The position numbers and the translations under genes were made by a program. Positions 50,643-59,580 of a stretch of 64,000 nucleotides of DNA are shown in pieces. Origin of the DNA: Chitinophagaceae bacterium. GTDB lineage: Bacteria > Bacteroidota > Bacteroidia > Chitinophagales > Chitinophagaceae. Position 1 is the first letter of the stretch; the number at the start of each line of letters is the position of its first letter. The stretch lies in assembly GCA_023229465.1 (NCBI GenBank), contig JALNZE010000017.1:13113-77112 (forward strand), read 5' to 3'. The notes under the pieces were generated by a model. That model was not told where the DNA came from, searched no databases, and worked only from the letters and a program-made list of their open reading frames with translations.

Positions 50643-52031
50643 TTATTTTAGCTCTTTGATTTTAATACTCCGGTACCCTACCTGTGTTCCATGTTCCTGT
50701 AATAAGATATGTCCTTTTACAGCCATTCCGAAACCAGGTATATTGGCGAACTTGCTTTTGGCAACCAATGCATAAAAATACTGTGTACCACGCTGATATT
50801 CCAATACTTTCCAGCCATTCAGCCAATGCTCCACACGACCATCCGGATACACGATGATACGGCCACGGTTCCACTCACCGATTGGTAATTTTTCTCTGCC
50901 TGTTTTCTTAGCGGGAATCAGATCATACAAAGAAGCCAACGTTCTGTTGCCGATAGAACCCAGTTTGGCATCCGGGTGTTTATCATCGTCTAATACCTGG
51001 TATTCCAGCCCTATAGCGGAACCGGAAGTCTTTTCTTTTTCTGTTACAAAATATTTTACACCCGAATTGGCCGTATCAGAAAGCAGAAAATCAAATTGCA
51101 AATCAAAAGCACTGAACTCCTCATTGGTTACAATATCTCCACCATTTTGCGACTCAGCGCTTTTCCCTTTGGTTACCCAGAGTACTCCATCTTTAATTGC
51201 CCAGGTTTTTTCAGGGAAACCAGATGTATGCGCTCCTCTCCAACCATCAGTGGTTTTACCATCCCATAATAAACGTACCCCCATTCTATTTTCATCAGCA
51301 GAAATATTGTTAACAAGGGTATTCACAACAAACACATCATCCGCGGGTGTGGGTTTTAAATTTTTCGTTTGTATTCTAACGTTTTTCCAACGTATTTCTT
51401 CGCCTGCATTTTTAGCATCATAAATAGCATGTACCTGCAAAGCAATAAAGCCTTTAGGTGTCATATCATCTATCAGATGTGCACAGGCAATGCCATTTAC
51501 CCAGGTGCGGATACTGGTACCGATACATTCTATGCGATAATGGTTCCACTGGTTGTTTTTAAACGCATTTTTAGCCGATGGATTATTTTCCATCGAATAA
51601 AGCCAACCCCGCCTTGCTTCATCATAAATGCCACCACTCCAGGCTCTTGCAGCCGGATCAATCTCCATTTGATAGCCATGCACCCTCTCCGGGGTATGCT
51701 TGTCTGTTACATTACAATGATCAGTAGTGCTATTTATTTCACTTCTAAACTGGATCCCAGAATTCATATTGTCATTTACCTTGAAATCCACTTCAAAAAT
51801 AAAATCGCCATAGTCTTTTTCAGTGGCCAGGAAACTATTGGGCTCTTTCAATACGGTGGTTCCTACTATTTCCCCGTTCTGCACTGTATACTTTGCCTTG
51901 CCGTTTAACTGTTTAAAGCCTTTCAGATCCTTACCATTAAAGAGGTATTCCCATTGACCCGGTTTTTGCTGCGCGCTAACCCAGCTTAGCTGGGCGAACA
52001 AAATAAAACACAAATAAAAAGTCTGCTTCAT
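50643..52031 (-). CDS. Two-domain DUF1080 protein (3-keto-disaccharide hydrolase family)
   Basis: The Met at 52031 begins a signal peptide (MKQTFYLCFILFAQLSWVSAQ) and is the likely start; the longer frame runs into the upstream gene. The 462-residue protein has two DUF1080 domains. The first is FNGKDLKGFKQLNGKAKYTVQNGEIVG...DFIFEVDFKVNDNMNSGIQFRS. The second is LLWDGKTTDGWRG...WAIKDGVLWV...FDLQFDFLLSDTANSGVKYFV. DUF1080 includes enzymes that hydrolyse 3-keto-glucosides after a Gfo/Idh enzyme has oxidised them. A Tat-exported Gfo/Idh gene follows 25 bases later, and UxaC precedes by 10 bases. Confidence 0.9.
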   Translation of the reverse strand: MKQTFYLCFILFAQLSWVSAQQKPGQWEYLFNGKDLKGFKQLNGKAKYTVQNGEIVGTTVLKEPNSFLATEKDYGDFIFEVDFKVNDNMNSGIQFRSEINSTTDHCNVTDKHTPERVHGYQMEIDPAARAWSGGIYDEARRGWLYSMENNPSAKNAFKNNQWNHYRIECIGTSIRTWVNGIACAHLIDDMTPKGFIALQVHAIYDAKNAGEEIRWKNVRIQTKNLKPTPADDVFVVNTLVNNISADENRMGVRLLWDGKTTDGWRGAHTSGFPEKTWAIKDGVLWVTKGKSAESQNGGDIVTNEEFSAFDLQFDFLLSDTANSGVKYFVTEKEKTSGSAIGLEYQVLDDDKHPDAKLGSIGNRTLASLYDLIPAKKTGREKLPIGEWNRGRIIVYPDGRVEHWLNGWKVLEYQRGTQYFYALVAKSKFANIPGFGMAVKGHILLQEHGTQVGYRSIKIKELK

Positions 52032-52041
52032 TGCTATCGTT

Positions 52042-53445
52042 TTAAATTTTGAAATATTCCTTTGCATTATAATAAGCAATATTTTTTAGTATACCACCTA
52101 TCCACTCTTCATCATTGGGCAGCAAGCCCTTCTCCATTTCATCACCAAATAAGTTACAGATAATTCTTCTGAAATATTCGTGTCTTGGAAAAGAGAGAAA
52201 GCTTCTGCTATCGGTGATCATCCCAATAAATGTGCTGATCAATCCCATATTTGATAAAGCATTGAGTTGTTTTTCCATACCATCCTTCTGATCCAGGAAC
52301 CACCAGCCGGAACCGAATTGCATTTTCCCTTTGATACTTCCGTCATTAAAATTACCGATCATACTGGCAAAAACTTCATTATCGGAAGGATTGCTATTAT
52401 AGATAACCGTTTTAGCCAGTTGATCCGTTTTATCTAACTGATCAAGGAACAAAGAAAGTTGCATGGCCCGCGAAAAATCGCCAATTGAATCAAAACCGCT
52501 ATCAGCACCTAATCGTTGATTGAGTCGGGTATTATTATTACGGATTGCACCCAAATGAAATTGTTGCACCCAATCTTTCTTATGATACATTTTACTCAAT
52601 TCAATCAGGATATAACCCATAAATGCTTCCGGATCAGAAAAATGTCCATTACGGTTGATCATTAGAGAAGTAAACTCACGTTCCAATTGCGACGAAAATT
52701 GAAAATTATCAGGCAATTGCATAAATCCATGGTCTGATACCCTGCATCCATTTGCATGAAAGAAATCAATACGGTTTTGTAATGCCTCTAACAGAGAAAC
52801 AATATCCTTTACTACAATGCCACTTGCTATCTCTAACAAACTAAGGCATTTGAAAAAAGATTCCGTTTGATCAATCATCAATAGTTTTTCAGGCCGGAAA
52901 GAAGGAGCCATTCGAATAGTATTATTCGCTACTGCGAATTTTTTGTGATGTTCCAGATTATCCCATGGTTCATCGGTAGTACCAACATAAGCTACATTAA
53001 AAGAATGCAAAATGGATTGTGTGGCAAAAGCAGGTGTTTGCAATTTAGCGTTACACCGCTCATAAACAGACTCAGCATTCTTTTCATTCAGGTATTCAGT
53101 TATACCAAATACATTTTTCAATTCCAGGTGTGTCCAGTGAAACAAAGGATTTCGAACAGTTTGCGGGACTACTTTGGCCCAGGCTAAAAATTTTTCTTTA
53201 TCGGAGGCATTGCCAGTTATGAGTTCTTCGGATATACCCAAAGAACGTAAAGCGCGCCATTTGTAGTGATCACCTTTTAACCAAATATCTGTCAAATTTT
53301 TAAACTGCTGGTCATCGGCTATAGCCTGTGGGGATAAATGACAATGATAGTCAATAACAGGCATGTTCTTCATGTAATCATGGTACAATCTTTGGGCAAT
53401 TTTACCCTGCAATAAAAAATTCTCTGTAAAAATGTATTCGGTCAT
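52042..53445 (-). CDS. uxaC: Glucuronate isomerase
   Basis: The 467-residue protein is a typical UxaC. The start is FLLQGKIAQRLYHDYMKNMPVIDYHCHLSPQAIADD with the metal-site HCH. GTTDEPWDNLEHH, QFHLGAIRNNN and TDSRSFLSFPRHEYFRRIICNLFG are strongly conserved uronate isomerase segments. It converts D-glucuronate to D-fructuronate or D-galacturonate to D-tagaturonate in the cytoplasm. The next gene upstream encodes the matching SDR reductase 17 bases away. Mannonate or altronate dehydratase and KDG enzymes are not in the window. Confidence 0.96.
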   Translation of the reverse strand: MTEYIFTENFLLQGKIAQRLYHDYMKNMPVIDYHCHLSPQAIADDQQFKNLTDIWLKGDHYKWRALRSLGISEELITGNASDKEKFLAWAKVVPQTVRNPLFHWTHLELKNVFGITEYLNEKNAESVYERCNAKLQTPAFATQSILHSFNVAYVGTTDEPWDNLEHHKKFAVANNTIRMAPSFRPEKLLMIDQTESFFKCLSLLEIASGIVVKDIVSLLEALQNRIDFFHANGCRVSDHGFMQLPDNFQFSSQLEREFTSLMINRNGHFSDPEAFMGYILIELSKMYHKKDWVQQFHLGAIRNNNTRLNQRLGADSGFDSIGDFSRAMQLSLFLDQLDKTDQLAKTVIYNSNPSDNEVFASMIGNFNDGSIKGKMQFGSGWWFLDQKDGMEKQLNALSNMGLISTFIGMITDSRSFLSFPRHEYFRRIICNLFGDEMEKGLLPNDEEWIGGILKNIAYYNAKEYFKI

Positions 53446-53462
53446 TATTAATATATTAAAGC

Positions 53463-54284
53463 TTATACCCCACTATATACTGTAAAACCCCCATCAACTC
53501 CTATCTGCATACCTGTTACAAATTTTGAAGCATCACTTAACAGATAAATCAAAGCGCCAACTAGTTCTTCAGGTTTACCAAATCTTTTGAAGGGTGTATT
53601 TTGTATGACCAGGTTTCCACGTAGTGTAAAGGATCCATCAGGTTGTGTTAATAAGGTTCTGTTTTGTTCTGTTAGAAAAAATCCGGGCATGATCGCATTC
53701 ACCCGAATAGCATCCCCAAAACGGTTAGCTACTTCTACAGCAAACCATTGATTATAACAATCCACAGAAGCCTTACCCATACTATATCCTAACACTTTCG
53801 TAACTACCTGTTTAGAGGTTACGGAAGAAATATTTACAATACTACCTTTCCCTTTTGCTGCCATCACTTTGCCAAAAACCTGGGTAGGAATGATGGTACC
53901 CCATAGATTCAGTTCCATGGCTTTTTTCATACCATCCATATTCATAGAAAAAATATCAGCATCAGGCTGCAGGACTCCTTCGGGTAAATTACCACCGGCG
54001 CCATTTACCAAGCCATCAATGGTTCCATATTTTTCGAGAATACTATTTTTTGCCTTTACCAGTTCTGTTTCGTCCAGCACATTCGAAACAACAGCCATTG
54101 CTTTACCACCATTGTCAATAATTTCTTTGGCCCTTTGTTCTGCTACAGCTGCATTTCTTCCGAGAATAACAGGTATACCACCGGCATTGGCAATCCCTTT
54201 TACAAATGCTCCCCCTAAAACACCGGTTCCGCCGGTAACGATGATTACTTTATCCTGTAAAGAGAATAAATCATTCGAAGCCAT
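53463..54284 (-). CDS. SDR oxidoreductase, probable D-fructuronate reductase (mannonate oxidoreductase)
   Basis: The 273-residue SDR has a cofactor motif VTGGTGVLGGAFVKGIANAGG, NGAGG after the fourth strand, and catalytic residues in SSVTSKQV...GYSMGKASVDCYNQWFAVEVA. The C-terminus GMQIGVDGGFTVYSGV matches the YjmF/UxuB-like group. With UxaC directly downstream it most likely reduces D-fructuronate to D-mannonate. Tagaturonate reduction is the alternative. It stands 128 bases after the SusD gene and may be read from the same transcript. Confidence 0.88.
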   Translation of the reverse strand: MASNDLFSLQDKVIIVTGGTGVLGGAFVKGIANAGGIPVILGRNAAVAEQRAKEIIDNGGKAMAVVSNVLDETELVKAKNSILEKYGTIDGLVNGAGGNLPEGVLQPDADIFSMNMDGMKKAMELNLWGTIIPTQVFGKVMAAKGKGSIVNISSVTSKQVVTKVLGYSMGKASVDCYNQWFAVEVANRFGDAIRVNAIMPGFFLTEQNRTLLTQPDGSFTLRGNLVIQNTPFKRFGKPEELVGALIYLLSDASKFVTGMQIGVDGGFTVYSGV

Positions 54285-54412
54285 AGTAATTATTTGATCG
54301 TGAATTTAGATTTTTATTGTCAATATCCTGAGAAAGGCCTGCCATCATCATTTACCTATCATCAAATAATAAACCCATAGAGCTTTCAGACTTGATCATT
54401 TGTTCGTGTCGC

Positions 54413-56044
54413 TCAATAACCAGCGTTCTGTGGAAAGGCAGTAGCACCCCCTTCAGTAAGATCTATCTGGCTTTGTGGTATCGGCCGCAGTATATGAAAG
54501 TCTTTAATACCAGGAGCTGCTTCTACGTTATATTTTTTTACTCTTTCAAACAATTTACCAGTCCTGGTTAAATCAAACCAGCGCAGTTGCTCACCCAATA
54601 ATTCTCTGTCTCTTTCATCCAGTATAAAATCGATAGTAAGATCAACAGGTGTAATTTCCATCAGCAGTTCCTTGCCAGGGTAGGCAGCCCTTCTGCGTAC
54701 TTTATTTACATAACCGGCAGCTTCCGCAAGATTTCCAATATACATGGAAGCTTCCGCCGCAATCAGGTAAGTTTCAGCCAACCGGAAAGCTAAGAAATCC
54801 CTTGATCCTTCAAAAGTTGTTTTATCCGGCCGCAATGGGTCCAGAAATTTTGTCAGGGATGGGTATAATTTCGGTGTGTATTTGCTTGGTGGTATCACCT
54901 GGTAGTTTTTACCGGCAATAACGCTTGCGGATAGTTCAACCCCTGGTAACCAGATAGCGGTATCACCTGATGCCAGTGTAACAGTTTTTCCATTGATTGA
55001 ATAGGTTCCTGGTTTATTACAGTAAAAAACCGACTTAAAATTCTTATCATACCGTGAATCATTGTTTCGATCCCATAAGCCCAGTGTGAAATTGGTAGGT
55101 CGGAAGCGTTTGAATGGGCGGCCATTTGCCACATCCCGCTGCATACCGGGTTGCACATCGTATTCCATTAGAAAAAACACGTGTGCGTTGTTGCCTGTGC
55201 TATTTGTTAATGGGTCGCTGGTGTACTGAACAGACCAGATCACTTCGTCATTAGTTTCACCGGCCCCTTGTTCGAATACCTTGGCATAATCCGGCAAAAG
55301 ACGGAAATTATAATTGTTAATTACATTTTTGGCATATTGGGCAGCTTTACTATAATCATCGGTTTCTTTTGCAGAAGAAGTGGCACGTGTTAAATATACT
55401 TTTGCCAGCAAATGTTCCGCGGCGGGTTTGGTAGCCCTGCCATAATCCGTTTTCTTAATATCCGGTTCGAGTTTTGAAACAGCAAATTCAAGGTCAGCAA
55501 TAATTGCTTTATAAATATCAGCAATGGGAGTCCTGCTTGCCGTGGATATCGCGGCAGTGTTTTCCTGCAAAGTAAGGTGAACAGGCCCAAACATTTGAAC
55601 CAATATAAAGTAGTATTGTGCCCTTAGAAAACGGGCTTCGGCTACTCTTTTGTCCTTCAAAACAGGATCAAAACCTACAACTTTATCAGCACGTCCCACG
55701 ACTGCATTCGCGGTATTGATTGCTTTATAGAATTCGTTCCATACTTCTGTAACGATGCCGGTTCGGGCATCTAACTGCGATGTATAGTCATTTACAAATT
55801 TCCAACTTCCATCGGAACCGCGGGTGTAAGAATCAGTTCCGAAAACAGTTAAAGACATTCCTCTTTCGGATCCATAAAAGTTACGGAGAGAGGAATAGGT
55901 GGCTTTTACCGCATCTTCAAAACCCGCTTTGGAATTCAGGTATTGGTCGTTAACAGTTGATACCAGTTTTTCATCCAGCAACTTCTTACAGGAAGAAACC
56001 GCAAACAGGGTGAGACAAACTATTATAAAATTTATTTTTTTCAT
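54413..56044 (-). CDS. SusD/RagB family glycan-binding lipoprotein
   Basis: I place the start at 56044, giving a lipoprotein signal (MKKINFIIVCLTLFAVSSCKK) with Cys19 in SSC. The 543-residue protein has the SusD features. These are KLLDEKLVSTVNDQYLNSKAGFEDAVKATYSSLRNF at the N-terminus, TPR-like helices with ARFLRAQYYFILVQMFGPVHLT, and the C-terminal RLAETYLIAAEASMYIGN...LDERDRELLGEQLRWFDLTRTGKL. It sits on the outer surface, binds the glycan and closes over the SusC channel encoded 57 bases upstream. The operon content points to a uronic-acid-containing substrate. Confidence 0.95.
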   Translation of the reverse strand: MKKINFIIVCLTLFAVSSCKKLLDEKLVSTVNDQYLNSKAGFEDAVKATYSSLRNFYGSERGMSLTVFGTDSYTRGSDGSWKFVNDYTSQLDARTGIVTEVWNEFYKAINTANAVVGRADKVVGFDPVLKDKRVAEARFLRAQYYFILVQMFGPVHLTLQENTAAISTASRTPIADIYKAIIADLEFAVSKLEPDIKKTDYGRATKPAAEHLLAKVYLTRATSSAKETDDYSKAAQYAKNVINNYNFRLLPDYAKVFEQGAGETNDEVIWSVQYTSDPLTNSTGNNAHVFFLMEYDVQPGMQRDVANGRPFKRFRPTNFTLGLWDRNNDSRYDKNFKSVFYCNKPGTYSINGKTVTLASGDTAIWLPGVELSASVIAGKNYQVIPPSKYTPKLYPSLTKFLDPLRPDKTTFEGSRDFLAFRLAETYLIAAEASMYIGNLAEAAGYVNKVRRRAAYPGKELLMEITPVDLTIDFILDERDRELLGEQLRWFDLTRTGKLFERVKKYNVEAAPGIKDFHILRPIPQSQIDLTEGGATAFPQNAGY

Positions 56045-56101
56045 ACCGATTATTTTATGGTGATTGTTGAAACCCATTTCGAGATGATACTTTTTTTGAA
56101 A

Positions 56102-59089
56102 TTAAAATTTAGCATTTATTCCAAAAGTAAATAGGCTGGTAGCAGGCGTATCACCATTCAATTGTCTGTCGCCTTCCGGATCAATTCCTTTGTATTTACT
56201 TCTATAGATAGCAAAAATGAAGGGCTGTTGCACATTCAGGTAGAGCCGAAAAGATTGCATCTTCATTTTTGAAGCTGCTTCTTTAGTGAAATTATAGCCC
56301 AGCGAAACGTTCCTGACTTTTATAAATGTGCCCTCAAAATAGGAAAGTGTTGATCCGTAAATAGGGAATTCCTGGTTCTGATTAGGTCTTGGAAAATCAT
56401 TAGTGGGATTGTTAGGGGTCCAGTAATTTATATTCAGGTTATTATAGCGGCCGAACAAAGTATTATTGTTATCATGAAACCGGCTACGAATCATAGAGCC
56501 AATGCGTGCATAAATAAATACAGATAAATCGAATCCTTTGTACTCAAACCGATTAGTAATACCACCTGACCATTTCGGTACATCGCTTCCCAAAATAATC
56601 CTATCTGTAGAAGTAATTTTGCCATCACCATTTTGATCCTTCACTCTAATCTCTCCTGGTTTTTGAGAAAATGTTATTGCTGCATCTTTATCACTAGTTT
56701 GCCAGATACCAATTTTCTGATAATCATAATAAACTGTAAGCGGCTTGCCAATAAACCATGCATTTCCTACATCATCATTTTTGCCATTATATAATTCAAC
56801 AATCTCCTCTTTATTGGCAAATACATTGAAATCGGTGGTCCATTTAAACCCTTTTTTATTTCTGAAATTAACAGTAGAAATATTTACCTCAATACCTTGA
56901 TTTCGGGTAGCTCCTATATTTTCTGTAATACTGGCAAACCCACCTGTAATAGGAAGTTGCCTGGATAAAAGTAAGTCTCTTGTATTAGTTCTGTACATTT
57001 CAACAGACCCATTGATGAGGTTATTGAATAAACTAAAATCAAGGCCAATATTTGCAGTACCAGATTTCTCCCATTTCAGATTGGGGTTGGGTATCTCATT
57101 CGGACGATAACCAAAAGCGCCACTGGTTCCAAAAGCATAAGTGGTTCTGGATAAAGAGCCCAGGGTTTGATAAGGAAGAATTGCCTGGTTGCCGGTATTC
57201 CCGTAGCTTACTCTTAACTTCAGTTTATCTACAAAAGCAACATGGCTCATGAATTTTTCACTGGAAATATTCCAACCAAATGCTACGGATGGGAAGAAAC
57301 TGTATTGATTACCAGCCGCCAATCGGGATGATCCATCTGATCTACCCGTTAAAGTGAGTAAATATTTTTCTTTCAGTCCATAGTTGATTCTTCCCATAAA
57401 TGATTGTAAGCCCCATTCGGTCAAATTACTGCCTACTCCTCCTACAATGGTGGCTGCACCGATATTATAAAAAGCCTGTGGTTCGGCGGGTACACCATTT
57501 ACCCTCGCATCATAATATTCATCCCTGTTAGACTGTATGGAATGTAATACAGTAATATCAAGTGAATGAATTTGACTGAACACTTTTTTATAGTTCAGGA
57601 TATTCTCCCATGTATAATTAAAGTTGGAGGAATTCTGGGTTCTGGCAGTTGGATTTCCGCCACGGCGGTCATTTGTTTGGCTTCCAGTAAACTGTCCATA
57701 CCGTTCATTGGTAAAATCAGGACCAAAATTCAGGCGGTAAGTTAACCCTTTTGCAATTTTAACTTCTGTATACAGGCTGGTAAAGACACGGATTCTTTTT
57801 CTTTCATCAATAATGGCGCCAGGAACTATTTCTGCCAATGGATTAGTACGTAACCCATCTGTGGTGGGAAGAAAGAGGAGGTTCCCGTTATTATCATAAG
57901 GAATACCCAGGGGATTTTCCTGTAAGGCGCCTCCTATCGGATTAAAATTCGGTCCATTATGAAGGCTGTTTGCTACCATCATAGACGCGCCGATTTTTAT
58001 AAATTCATTGATCTGGTGATCTAAATTCAAACGCAATGTATACCTGGTAAAATCCTGGTTATACACAATGCCCTTTTCATTAAAGACATTGGCCGAAATG
58101 GCAAACTGTGTTTTTTCAGCGCCACCCATCAAACTGACCTGGTGACTTTGCTGCAAGCTGTTCTGAAGTAGTAAAGCCTGGTAATTTGTAGTACGGCCCA
58201 GCTTTATGGATTCTAATTCTACCGCTTCAAACAATTTTTTATCCGCATCTTCTGTAGCAATATCAGGATAATTACCTGTAGCCCGGCGAGATTCCCGTTT
58301 GAATTCAGCGTATTGTGGCCCATTCATCATGTCTATTTGGCCAAGTGACCGGGCTACACCCGCATAAGCATCATAACTAAAAACGCTCTTCCCGTTTTTA
58401 CCTCTTTTAGTAGTAACAATAATAACACCATTAGCTCCACGCGACCCATAGATAGCTGATGCAGATGCGTCTTTTAGTACCTCAATTGATTGAATGTCTT
58501 GTGGGTTGACATCTCCAATTCCGCCGCCCAACGGTATTCCATCCACTACGTATAATGGATCATTACCGGCATTAAAAGAACGTCTTCCCCTGATGGTTAC
58601 TTTGGGTTCAGCACCAGGTCTGTTACTGGAATTAATGACATCCATACCGGCAACCCTGCCCTGTAAGGCTTGCTGCGTACTCGAAATTGGCAGTTCCGAA
58701 ATTTCTTTAGCGGATATAGAAGAAATGGCTCCGGTCAACTGGCTTTTTCGTTGGGTTCCGTAACCCACAACTACCACATCCGTTAATCCGGCATCAACTT
58801 GTTTAAGTTGCACATTGAATACCATTTGGTTTTTAATTTCTATTTCTTTTATTTCATGCCCAACATAGGATACAACAAGGATTCCACTTGAATTTGGCGG
58901 CACGCTGATTGAAAACAAACCTCTGGCATCGGTTGCGGTATATACTTTGGTTCCTTTTACATTAATGGTGGCGCCATTAACAGGCAATCCCGCGGGATCG
59001 GTAATTTTACCGGAAACCCTTTGCTGGGCCCGGGAGGCGTTAAAAGTAAAAAGCAGTAAAATGGCTAAGCAGATTTTTGGCAATTGCAT
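56102..59089 (-). CDS. SusC/RagA family TonB-dependent receptor
   Basis: The 995-residue receptor has a signal peptide ending NASRAQ and a carboxypeptidase-regulatory-like domain (RVSGKITDPAGLPVNGATINVKGTK). A plug follows with the SusC box (SIEVLKDASASAIYGSRGANGVIIVTTKRG), and then a 22-strand barrel ends at SLFTFGINAKF. It imports oligosaccharides across the outer membrane using TonB energy together with the SusD partner. It is the first gene of the uronate operon. An ACGAAA-N4-TTTCGT palindrome lies 163 bases upstream, and a divergent LacI gene follows. No perfect -7 element was found; TACTGTTTG near 59142 has a one-base-longer spacing. Confidence 0.96.
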   Translation of the reverse strand: MQLPKICLAILLLFTFNASRAQQRVSGKITDPAGLPVNGATINVKGTKVYTATDARGLFSISVPPNSSGILVVSYVGHEIKEIEIKNQMVFNVQLKQVDAGLTDVVVVGYGTQRKSQLTGAISSISAKEISELPISSTQQALQGRVAGMDVINSSNRPGAEPKVTIRGRRSFNAGNDPLYVVDGIPLGGGIGDVNPQDIQSIEVLKDASASAIYGSRGANGVIIVTTKRGKNGKSVFSYDAYAGVARSLGQIDMMNGPQYAEFKRESRRATGNYPDIATEDADKKLFEAVELESIKLGRTTNYQALLLQNSLQQSHQVSLMGGAEKTQFAISANVFNEKGIVYNQDFTRYTLRLNLDHQINEFIKIGASMMVANSLHNGPNFNPIGGALQENPLGIPYDNNGNLLFLPTTDGLRTNPLAEIVPGAIIDERKRIRVFTSLYTEVKIAKGLTYRLNFGPDFTNERYGQFTGSQTNDRRGGNPTARTQNSSNFNYTWENILNYKKVFSQIHSLDITVLHSIQSNRDEYYDARVNGVPAEPQAFYNIGAATIVGGVGSNLTEWGLQSFMGRINYGLKEKYLLTLTGRSDGSSRLAAGNQYSFFPSVAFGWNISSEKFMSHVAFVDKLKLRVSYGNTGNQAILPYQTLGSLSRTTYAFGTSGAFGYRPNEIPNPNLKWEKSGTANIGLDFSLFNNLINGSVEMYRTNTRDLLLSRQLPITGGFASITENIGATRNQGIEVNISTVNFRNKKGFKWTTDFNVFANKEEIVELYNGKNDDVGNAWFIGKPLTVYYDYQKIGIWQTSDKDAAITFSQKPGEIRVKDQNGDGKITSTDRIILGSDVPKWSGGITNRFEYKGFDLSVFIYARIGSMIRSRFHDNNNTLFGRYNNLNINYWTPNNPTNDFPRPNQNQEFPIYGSTLSYFEGTFIKVRNVSLGYNFTKEAASKMKMQSFRLYLNVQQPFIFAIYRSKYKGIDPEGDRQLNGDTPATSLFTFGINAKF

Positions 59090-59251
59090 GGCATGCAGTT
59101 AGAGTGTTAGAAAAATTTATAAGCTTCCAACGCCAGCACCACAAACAGTACCCGGGTAAGTATAAACGAAATATTTATTGGCGAAGCATTGTATCTGTTT
59201 GTGAAGATCTAAAAAAAAATAATGATTCCCATCATTCTATTTGGTTTATCT

Positions 59252-59267
59252 ACGAAAACGATTTCGT
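59252..59267. promoter_or_regulatory. LacI-type operator ACGAAAACGATTTCGT (susC side)
   Basis: Six-base perfect arms ACGAAA and TTTCGT flank a 4-base centre, and flanking T and A extend the arms by one. It lies 163 bases upstream of the SusC start and matches the second site at 59485. The adjacent LacI-family regulator is the natural candidate to bind it. Confidence 0.6.
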
Positions 59268-59484
59268 ATGGAATTGCAAGTTCCTGTTACTTCTTCAGAT
59301 ATTTTGTCCGGGTAAATGACAATAATTTTGATTCATTTTGGATCATAATGCTTTTACCTTCCATAGGTATGGATTTATCCAGAATAAGTTTATTAATGAA
59401 TCTGAAATAGTTTCATAAGTTGTTCCTAATATGGAAAGCAGATTTAGATGAAACAGAATGAATTATGACAGGCATAGGTATTTT

Positions 59485-59500
59485 ACGAAATCATTTTCGT
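59485..59500. promoter_or_regulatory. LacI-type operator ACGAAATCATTTTCGT (lacI side)
   Basis: Same arms and spacing as the site at 59252, 80 bases upstream of the regulator ATG at 59581. A third half site TTTCGT follows at 59505-59510. Placement suggests autoregulation. Confidence 0.6.
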
Positions 59501-59580
59501 CTATTTTCGTAAAAATTGTACCTTGGATGTTCTATTACCTACACTACTGCTTTTTATTTATTGAACTGATATTTTCTTTT

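Larger units (their letters stand above)
59090..59580. other. Divergent regulatory region between susC-like and lacI-like genes
   Basis: About 490 bases with no gene. It is A/T-rich and holds two perfect inverted repeats ACGAAA-N4-TTTCGT (59252-59267 and 59485-59500), extra half sites ACGAAA near 59166 and TTTCGT at 59505-59510, and a run of nine A's near 59211. The long frame extending the LacI gene upstream to 59458 covers the second palindrome and is unlikely to be translated. Confidence 0.55.

Noticed and set aside
59458..59580. Long N-terminus for the LacI regulator
   Set aside because: It covers the second operator palindrome and precedes the normal LacI start MSEINLKKL. Relatives begin with the helix-turn-helix.
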